From Rhinolophus ferrumequinum (taxonomy: Eukaryota; Chordata; Mammalia; Chiroptera; Rhinolophidae): a stretch of 64,000 nucleotides of DNA. Both the position numbers and the translations under genes were made by a program. Numbering within the stretch: the first letter of the stretch is position 1; each line of letters starts with the position of its first letter. Under the pieces are notes generated by a model. That model did no database searches. It had not been told where the DNA came from and saw only the letters and a program-made list of their open reading frames with translations. This document shows positions 50,001 through 64,000 of the stretch, piece after piece. The stretch covers positions 18,358,795-18,422,794 of the forward strand of contig NC_046296.1 of assembly GCF_004115265.2 (NCBI RefSeq). Direction: 5' to 3'.

Positions 50001-50205
50001 CCGTTTCCCCGAAACTAAGACCTCGCCGGACAATCAGCTCTAATGCGTTTTTTGGAGCGAACATTAATATAAGACCCCATCATATCACGTCATATCATAG
50101 ACCCGGTCTTACAGTAAAATAAGACTGGGTCTTATATTAATTTTTGCTCCAAAAGACACATTAGAGCTGGTGGTCCAGCTAGGTCTTATTTTCGGGGAAA
50201 CATGG
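50001..50205. mobile_element. 205-bp TA-flanked MITE in CCT7 intron 3
   Basis: The ends are inverted repeats of about 75 bases: CCGTTTCCCCGAAACTAAG at the left and, read in reverse complement, CCATGTTTCCCCGAAAATAAG at the right. Both ends abut TA (49999-50000 and 50206-50207), which fits a Tc1/mariner-type target duplication. The middle is an AT-rich palindrome around TAAGACC repeats. There is no coding capacity, so it is a non-autonomous DNA transposon. The arms differ from each other by about one base in ten, so it is not ancient. Family name not assigned with confidence. Confidence 0.8.
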
Positions 50206-52299
50206 TAGTAGGCATGTGTTCCAACCTCCGTTTAAACACATCTGCTTGACTTTCCTACCTCAGCATCTTGGGATTTGGCAATGTCCACTAAAGTCTTTGC
50301 TGCAGGGTGGACAACGTCAAGGAGTTTCAGAATCGTGGCCCCATCATTAGAAATTGTGGCTTTGCCTTAAAAGGAACAAACACAAAGTAAAAATTGAAAG
50401 ACCCTTTCTTAAATTCTGTCTTCTAGTTGGCCTTGGAGCCCAAGGACCCTGTATTGGGGTGGGGCAGAGGGGATCACGGCGGGAACACTCTGACCTTTTT
50501 AGAGTTAGTTCTGTGCACAAAGGGCCATCTAAAATCACAAGCTTCCAAAGGCCATGAGCTCCTGATTTTCTCTGAACAGTATTTAGCACCCCTCACTGGA
50601 TGTGAAAAATATTTTTAAAATGAAAACGAGCAATCATTTAGATATTTGTAACAGTTAATACTCCAGTATCTCACATGTCAATTAATACACTAAAACAGAA
50701 AAGGGAACTTGTTTGTTTTGGCAACACGATACAATGGGAGGGACCCCAGGCAACTCCCGATAGTTCTATTTCATGTCTCTAGGCTGTATCTCGCTACAAG
50801 GCAATAGTCGCCTAAGCCCAGCTTCTCCCATATAGTCCTGCAGGGCTCAGCATTGAGGACCATGTATGAAATGGAACCGCTTCATGTGGGCAATCACTCA
50901 GAGATCGAGAAGCAGCTGGATTTCTGATGCCAACCTCTGCCAGTTCCAAACACTCCCCAGAAGCCTCCTGTCCTGTACACTGGCCGGAGGAACCCTGCAG
51001 ACTTACCGCGGCCATCCACAATGAGCTTGTCCATGCCACGGGGGCCCAGGGTGGTTCTTACAGCCTCGGCAATCACCTGGCAGGCACTGATGTTACTTAC
51101 AAGCTGGGGGATGCCTTGGGAGCTATCAGTCCCCTCTTTCAACAGGATAACTGGTGTGGGCTAGAAAAGAAAAAGCAATTGACTGCTTTTAATAATCATT
51201 TATCACTATTAAACTCAAGGAGGGAAGAGTGAAGAAAAATGCTCCCAGCTCCCCCATAACAGAAATATCTGGTGGCCTTTTTAAACCATTCCCCCACTGT
51301 CCACCACATCCATTCCTTAAACAGACTCTACCTCCAGAGATATTGCCAAGACCACAGCATACCTGGCAGGTGTGCTAGAAAATGGTTTGAGAAGCAATGA
51401 TTTTGTTTAAAAGAACCAATCAAATAGTAATGTGGTCTCTGGTGCCCAGCTGAATGAGCACAGCCTTTTCAACTTCTGCCCCCATTCCCAGGGTTGAGGA
51501 ATTAGGTCACGGCACAGGAGGAAGCAGCAGGGTATGCTCAGCATTCACCCTCCAGCAAAACCTCCAGTTATGTGCATTACAGCTTAATCCTAGAGACGTA
51601 GATGGGCACTGATGCAAAACACGAGGTGTCCATAGCTTCAGGTGTTGTCCTGGAGAGGCCCAGGCAGGCAGTTTTACGAATGATGTTTAACTCGAGTGTC
51701 AGGAAGTAGTCAGGCAGAGAAACAAGTAGCACCGTTGTCCTGCCTCACAAAATGACAACAAATCTAATTCGTACAGCAACATTTCTGTTTTATTGCTGGG
51801 ACTCATCTCCAATCAGACACACCAAAGAAGTTATTCTCCTATTTTGCAACGGCCTCCAGAACAGTCACTATCCCTGAAGAGGCTTAATTTGCCAAGCTGC
51901 TTGAGAAACTCTGGAAGACAGGGATACTTGCTTATTTTAAAGGGACTGCTTAGATACCTTTGCAGACAGTAATTCCTCAGCTTAGCAAACCAGACTTCTT
52001 TGTCTCTGCGTCCAAACTTGTGCTTCAGGGATGAGCTCATGACCCAAACCCAATCTCCCCAGTGCCTATGTCTAGTCGTCTGTGTATGAAACAATACAGT
52101 AAGGGGACACACTGTTTCAAAGCTTTTGTTATATGTGTGTTATTAGGCTATGATTTAAAATTTATTTCTTACGGTGAAGTACAAGATACAGTTCGAAAGC
52201 TACTGCCTACGTCCACTCTTAGGGGTACTTCAGGTGTCTGAGAAGGGAAGGCCCAGGAAAACACAGGGCTGTCTCACCCTAACAACAAGGACTCAGGAA

Positions 52300-52530
52300 T
52301 TCACACACAACAGTCTAGCAACCCGGCAGGAAGACGCCAAGTCCTTTGGCCAGAGCAGCTGGAGGGTAGTGAATAAGTGGAAGGTTGGAATAAGGATGAA
52401 GAGGCAGGAACCACACCACGTACTCACTTGTAGATTATGTTAAGGAGTTTGGATTTTATTCCTACAAAGAAGATAAGCCCTGGAAAGATTTGCAGCAGAA
52501 GAATGGCACAGTCTAATTTACATTAAAAAA
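52300..52530. repeat. Ancient repeat in CCT7 intron 1, family not placed
   Basis: 'atgttaaggagtttggattt', 'tattcctacaaagaagataa' and 'gaatggcacagtctaattta' match a mid-repetitive mammalian element that I cannot name. The rest of intron 1 (51161-55632) shows scattered old repeats and no exon. Confidence 0.4.
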
Positions 52531-54294
52531 AGAAAACAAAAACCAAAAAACTAGAAAATAGGTAAGAATGAGCAAAATACAATGTGTAAATGCATAACAA
52601 GGGGCTGAAAAGACGCCCAACAAATTCTAATAAGTAAGAGTGGTAGTAAATAGGGTTTTGGTAATTTGTGTTGTGTATTTTGTTTTGTTTCAACTTTTTT
52701 CTAATGAGCATATCATAGATTGCTTTTTAAAAAAAAATTTCCTATTAGATAACCCACTAAACCTAGGGCCAGGCATGAGCTGGAGGGAAAACGCTTCCTT
52801 TTCATGGTAGCGTCCCAAGATTGGTAGCACGAAATGGCTTCTCTATACTCTCAGCATTCTTTTGGGCCCCTCATATGCCTTCTGTAAGGAAAGATGTGTT
52901 CCCCCCCAAAAGCCCCACCTTCTTCCACGCTTGTCCCAGGTGGTCTTAACTTTAAATCAACAACCTACTTGAGTCCCAAACCTTTCCTACCGCCTTCAAC
53001 AGGTTCTTCTACCCCTCCAACAGGCTAACTTACCCAACACTTTTGTAGACCTTTTCTCACCTCCACCTCCAAAATGTACCCTTATCTACTAGAGCCACCC
53101 TGCCACTTCTACCAACACTACTTTCTTACCACCAGGCCAGCAATTCTTCAGAGCCTCAATTCTTCCAGGAAGTTTTCTCAACTGCAGCTAACAAGGGCAC
53201 CTGAACAGGGGACCCCATAACCCTCTCTTCACTTCCCCTTGAGCACAACTTTTCTATTTGCCATACTTTCTTAAAGTATGAGCTTCCCAAAGGTAAGGAC
53301 TATATTAATCTCAATTTGCAGAGTGCCTCAAATTAGGCCACACATGAAGCAATCAATATTCAGCAGCTTTTGGTGCTAAAATATCAACTGTTAACTATAC
53401 ATACTCAAAAGTGCTTAAAATAGTGATGAAGTAAGATAGCACTGGCTCCTCGACTTTGGAAAAGCATTGGCAGTGTGGTGACGCTACATTCATGGAGAAT
53501 TCTTAAGTACAAAACAAGAAGGGCATGGAAGCAGCTGACCATATTGTCCCCAAGCTCTCTATGCTTTACAGATCCTAGAGAAATGGCAGGCTGGGTAGAG
53601 ATCCTATGGAGAGAAAGAGGTAGCAGAGATAGACTGAGCCAAGCCAGGTCACGCAGGATGGGTCCTCGGCGACCAGCTCCCCAGGAGTAGACACTGCTAT
53701 GGAAAGCCCAGCTTCTGTCCCTAAATTACTTTTGATCACACTCATTTTATTCGAGTAGAGAAACAAAATCAAAATCCAATAATCTGCCAAGGGTATCATG
53801 GAAGGCTTGGGAATTTTGGCTTCACGGTCTTCCTGTTCATCCTCCTTAAAACATTTTATTAAGTGTTATAAACCATAGTGTTCTATAAAACCACAATAGG
53901 TATTTATATGCCAAGGACTATAGTGCTCACAACAAAAGGCTAGGGCATACACTGTGCACAAGCTGTACTCAAGTCACAGGACTGAGGATTTGGGGGACCG
54001 TTTTACCTCTCTTCCAGTTACAGAAGGCTTCTAGAATATCAGGGACCCATTGGATGACAGCAAGGAGGATTCTTGGTAACAGATGTTTCAGAAGGACCTA
54101 AACAGCCGATACAGCAGGGAAACAGAGCAGGCAAAAACCCAAGTGTGGTGGTCAGGAGCCCCTTGGTGAAGGATTTTATCACCAGACAGAACTTTGGTTC
54201 TGATCCCCAGTTCTGTGAATGCAACCGACTCATGGTAGCCTTGGTAGAGGATCGATTACAGGGAGGACAGGAAGCAAGCAACCACTTACCTAGC

Positions 54295-54425
54295 AAAATA
54301 GCTAACATTTGCTGAGTGCTTACTTTATATGTATTAGTTTATTTAATCCCCACTAACAGACTGAGGACCAGAATTTTAACAGGCTCAAAATCACACACCT
54401 AGTAAGTGGCAGTTATAAACCTCTG
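54295..54425 (-). repeat. MIR SINE in CCT7 intron 1
   Basis: Reversed MIR words: 'tttaatccccactaacagac', 'aaatcacacacctagtaagt', 'ataaacctctgcattcag'. Confidence 0.75.
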
Positions 54426-55329
54426 CATTCAGCATGGCTCCAGAGCCTTTACTCTCAACTGTTCTATACTATGCCGCCTCTGCACAAAAGATGCAGATCT
54501 CTTCAGGAATATATAACACTGAAGATGGACTGAAAAAGGGCCGCACTGGAAGTATGAAGGGCAGAGGGTGTACAGTTTAATGCCAGGTTCCTTCTGTCTT
54601 GGGTACAAGCTGGAGTCATAGGGCATTTGGTAGCAGAATGAACACCTCATAGGTGTCAGTTTGGCATCTAACAGGACGAAAAAGCTGCAGGAAGCAGGAA
54701 AAAAAACAAAACCAAGAGAACTCAGTCGGACTGATAAGTCAAAATGAATGAGTGAACAGCCAAGTGCACAAAAGCAATATCTCAGTCAGGGTTTTGCCTC
54801 AAACGCCTCCTTAAAAGCTGGCCCTGTTCAACAGCAACTCAAGAGATAGAGGCTTGGGACCCATGGAAGGTACCTGCAGCTATGAGATGGAGGAAAGGGA
54901 AGCCGTGTGTGGAAGAGGGAAGGGCTACAGGGAGCATCCAGGATTCATCAACTCCCCTAATCTAAGAAAATGAGACCCCGAGTTTGGTGGCCTGGAGTGG
55001 GAGCCTGGGTGTTCCCACCTCTGACGCACTATCGCCATCTGCCCTGCCCATTCTCCTGGCTGAGGAGCTGCGCCCCAACCAGCAGCTGGGCATGGTACAT
55101 TCTGCAAGCACGAAACATGTTTACTTAATGAATGAACGAGTGAATGAATTCAAATATGCAGCAACGGGTGGGTTGGGGTACAGCCAGACCCCAGAGTTGA
55201 CACCTTGCGCTCTACCCATTCTAGGAAGCACCCGTCTTTACACCCACATTTCCCAGGACTTCCAAGTCTGGCCGCCGATCGCATATGCACGCTCAATCCG
55301 CACTGATTTACCACAAGTCATGATTGTGG

Positions 55330-60732
<5,403 letters not shown>

Positions 60733-61175
60733 AAGAATTGGTCCCACCTTCTAGCCATAAGTAACTCTGGGCTGGGAAGGGGAAATTCAGCAATTCTGCT
60801 GTTTGGGACTTGGGGATAGCATCTGGGGACAGGTGGAGCCACACAGAGGAAGGTGGCTTGGGCCTTGGCTAGGCTAAGGGAAGCCACGCCACTGCTTTCA
60901 TTTCCCCAGGGCCCCCAAGGGTGTCTCATGCTATGGGAAGAGGCAAGAGCCAGGCCCCAGGGATTCTTGGCTAGAACCTGGAATAAAAGGGGCTAAAGGC
61001 AGATGGCCTGAGAGCCATCTGTGACCTGTCACATCCCACCTGGCTCCGGCCTCCCCCACCCAGCGTCTCCTCAGTGACCTCCACAGCAGTTGCTGGAGTG
61101 GTTTGAGGAGCTGGCATTTGAGGACTTAATAAACCCTCACTGACTTTTTAGCAATAAAGCCTCTCATCAGGGTGG
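60733..61175 (+). other. PRADC1: PRADC1 3'UTR with three polyadenylation signals
   Basis: AATAAA occurs at 60982-60987, 61128-61133 and 61153-61158. The last is followed by a GT-rich stretch ('ggtggtaactgtgtcct'), which suits the main cleavage site near 61175. Shorter forms ending near 61000 are possible. Confidence 0.65.
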
Positions 61176-61620
61176 TAACTGTGTCCTAGATAAACAGCAC
61201 ACGGGGTGGGAGGGGTCTTCACACTCCCTCATCTGGTCCCATACCCTTGTGCTGAGGGGACGACATTGAGGCCCAGAGAGCACAAATGACTTGCCTAGAG
61301 TCCTTTCGGACCAGTGCTAATCTTGGATCCCAACACAGCCTCCTGTGTAAGGTCTCAGGAGCTTTTAGCTCCCTAAGGAGAAGACTCACCTTGCTGCCTG
61401 GTGCTGGGGGTCCACAGTGGACCATGGAAGATCCTTGCTCTGGGGCTTTAGAAACATTAGCACAGCAGAATAGATGAGGCCAGAGATGAGCCCCAGCTGG
61501 GGAGCTGAGCTCCTACCTCCTGCCATTCCCTGGTCCCCTACGCGCCTTTGCACCACCTGTGACTGCTGCATGCCCCAGCAGTTTGTCAAGTCATTCTCCA
61601 CCAAGCAATCCTGCAAAGGC
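61176..61620. other. Gap between convergent PRADC1 and SMYD5
   Basis: About 445 bases, with a reversed MIR at about 61215-61350 ('gacattgaggcccagagagc', 'acaaatgacttgcctagagt'). No gene is seen. Confidence 0.7.
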
Positions 61621-62910
61621 CTGTTACCACTCACATTTTATTGAGAACAGTGGGGCAGCGGGGGTGGGAGGGGATGCTTGTGAAGGAGTAAGAACCCAAT
61701 GGGCCTGACAGGCAGGCTCCACCTGACTCATGAGCCAGGAAAAGGCCTGTGGGGCAGGCACCTGCCTTCCTGGAATCCCTCAGCAGGTCTCCCAGGGAAG
61801 GTATGCAGAAAGGAACTGCAAGTGACGGGTTGTAATTCCCACAGCACCCCACCGAGAGTGAGTGGTAGTGCCAATATGGGGATGGGCGACACAGTCAGGT
61901 CTAGTCTCCGAGCATCTAGCCCAGGTCCTCTAGGTTTCTGGAAGACTTCAGTGTTCCTCTGTGGAGACCCTAGAGATGAAGACTGAGGCCAGGAGAGCCC
62001 TTCACTGCCCCATGTTCAGCTGGTCCCAAGGAAGACTCCAGAGCATCCTAATGTAAGGAGCACAGGCCTGTCACCCCCAGGTCTCAACCATGCCGCTCGA
62101 GTCCTCAATGGGAAGAAGGTGTGAGGAAGGGGTGATGAGCCCCCACACGCCCTCCTGAGGGAGGCAGAGGCCTCTTCCATACCCCATGGGGCCAGCCGCT
62201 GTGCCAGGGCCTGAGAGGCAAGGCACAAGGTACAGAGATTCTGGAGTTTGGGGAAGGGGTTAAGTTCTGCTCCCCCAGATGTCCAAATGGCAGGAGTAGG
62301 AAGGTGGGGAGAGGGAAGTTATCCCCCTGGTTCAGTGTTCCCCAGCAGAGAGCCTTACAGAAGGTGCTCTGGAGGCCCCGTTCTTCCTTCCTGCCTCTCC
62401 CAGCTGTGCTAGTGGTCAGGCAGATGCCTTATCAGCTAGTGGTGGGAGGTGGGGAAGAAGGTGAAGGTGTCTCACTCTCCTTTCTTATTCAGTGAAGTAA
62501 GGCTGTTCTCAGATTGCCACTTTGCTACCCCTCCATAGCAAGTAAGAGGGGTGAAGCTTCAAGTGGATGTGTAAGCGTGGCCATGAGGCCCAGGGGAAGA
62601 AACTGTTAGGCCCTGACCTTGGTTCCAGCTGCTCATACTCTAGAGTGGAGTCCTTCAGGGGAAGGCCAGTTCTGAGCGGCTCAGTGACAGCGCAGAGCCT
62701 GAGCCACTCCGCAGCAGTGTCCAGAGGATGAAGTCTGGTGGGGGTGGGGGACCTGGGGTCCAGCCTTTGTCCTACCCTCCAGCAGACACAAAGCTGGAAT
62801 TGGGGGAAGCAGGCAATGGGAGTGGGGAGCTCCTTCCAAACCTCTTCTTTGGGGGAAGGCCCCCTTCTCTGGCAGGGTCTGGGGTAGGGCCCCTTCCAGG
62901 CAGGGAGACA
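61621..62910 (-). other. SMYD5: SMYD5 3'UTR with polyadenylation signal
   Basis: TTTATT at 61637-61642 on the plus strand is AATAAA on the minus strand, about 1.27 kb after the SMYD5 stop. The stretch between is GC-rich and holds no other gene. Confidence 0.7.
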
Positions 62911-63979
62911 TCACACATCAGTCATCTCATCCCCCAGCTCTGCATCTTCCGGCTCTCCTTCCTCTTCCTCGTCGTCCTCCTCCTCCGAGGTCACGTTAGG
63001 TTCATCAGCCTCTGCCAGGCATTTGGGGCAGGAACAGACAAACAGATAGTTCTCCCTGCAGGGGTTAGGGGGATAGCGGTGAGGGTGAAGTCAGGCAGCC
63101 ACCAGGACGGAGGACCCCAGAGCCCAGGTGCCCACCACAGCCCCAGCTGGCACCTGAGAATCTTGTGGCGGCTGTGGCGGCTACGCTCCCGCTGACAGCA
63201 GTCTAAGTAGCTGATACAGATTTCCTGGAGGGCAGATGAGAAGTGGGGTCTGACGGTCTGTGCTCTATTAAATGGGATTAGGGATTCCCCAACCACTGCC
63301 CCAACCCCAGGGGCCTGAGTTGCCCTTCGGCGAAGGGGTGGACTGCCCGGATCCATTCCCGGGCCCTCAGCAAGCAGGCCCCTCTGAGGCTGTAACAACC
63401 AGCCTCTGAGACAGGGGACTGCAGTTAGCCTCAGGCCACGGTTAAAAGCAGTCAAGGGCCAAGGTCTGTGGCTGGGTTCAGAGGTTACCTTGATGCGATG
63501 CTACCTGCCCTGGAAGAAAAATTCAACCAGGCTCTGTACACTGTGCTAACAGTCAGGACCCCAAACCCACATTAGCACCCCACCGCCCAAGCCATCTCCT
63601 GCTTTCTTAGAAGCCTCAGATTTGTTGATCAAAAGGTGGCTAAGGACGAGAACCTGGCATACAGCTGTCTCCCAAACACTGCTCTGAGGTTTTCTGGAGT
63701 TACTTTTTGAAGAAGTGGAGTAGGTTAGAGCATACCCACGGGCAAAAGACTCATGGCCTTGGGCACTGGGATTCAACTCAACAGCCTGAACATGGGGCTC
63801 TAGCCACTGCTGCCCCCAATCTCTGGGGAGAACTTGCAAGGCCCATTGCTCCCTGCCCTGCCCCCCAGCTCCCAGCCCCCTCACCTCTCCTGGCTTAATA
63901 TCCTCCAGGGCGGTGACATGCAAAAGGAAGTTGTTTTCTGGGAAGGAGGTCTCTGCATTGGGGACACAGCTGTGGTTGC
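62911..63979 (-). CDS. SMYD5: SET and MYND domain protein 5, last three exons (partial)
   Basis: Exons in transcript order are 63885-63979, 63154-63224 and 62911-63055, with GT-AG junctions in phase. The gene continues beyond the right edge; 63980-64000 is the end of the preceding intron, with acceptor ...GACGTAG. The part seen encodes the end of the SET domain: the conserved NHSCVPNAE motif, which helps form the cofactor pocket, then [11 protein letters not shown], then the post-SET cysteine cluster VCSCPKC. The acidic tail ends in GDEMTDV. SMYD5 is a protein lysine methyltransferase; reported substrates include histone H4 K20, H3 K36 and ribosomal protein eL40. The glutamate-rich tail here is [15 protein letters not shown], while human has an all-glutamate run as I remember it. 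Confidence 0.95.
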
Positions 63980-64000
63980 CTACGTCATGAGAGGCAGGTA

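Overview
This window is ordinary vertebrate nuclear DNA: spliced genes with GT-AG introns, CpG-island promoters, long 3'UTRs and many old LINE/SINE copies. It is a mammal, because MIR, L2 and L1 repeats are everywhere and the proteins are near-identical to human ones I remember. The gene order EGR4 - FBXO41 - CCT7 - PRADC1 - SMYD5 is the conserved block of human 2p13, read in the opposite direction. A dimeric tRNA-derived SINE with an intact target duplication (58538-58910), a second copy near 32.5 kb and a 205-bp TA-flanked MITE (50001-50205) resemble repeats I associate with bats of the horseshoe-bat group. That assignment is inference.

Layout. 1-5430 is intergenic and repeat-rich. EGR4 (+) has a TATA/CRE promoter near 5.6-5.8 kb and two coding exons (6035-7868). 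8.4-14.9 kb is intergenic, with an unexplained minus-strand segment that looks like a terminal exon plus 3'UTR (9.9-10.4 kb). FBXO41 (+) has a CpG-island first exon near 15.2 kb, a 10.4-kb intron full of LINE fragments, twelve coding exons (25888-35078) and a 4.2-kb 3'UTR ending near 39.26 kb. CCT7 (-) converges on it, with twelve exons from 55638 down to 40895. PRADC1 (+) diverges from CCT7 across a 1.25-kb CpG-rich promoter region and has five exons (56891-60732). SMYD5 (-) enters from the right edge with its last three exons and 3'UTR.

The genes are independent transcription units and not a pathway: an immediate-early zinc-finger activator, a neuronal F-box protein, a chaperonin subunit, a secreted PA-domain protein and a SET/MYND methyltransferase. 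All five reading frames splice cleanly with no disabling lesion in the part seen. I found no previously undescribed defence, mobile or biosynthetic system. The best leads are a decayed copy of part of CCT7 exon 10 inside CCT7 intron 8, the orphan terminal-exon-like segment, several perfect or near-perfect hairpins at gene boundaries, and the MITE.
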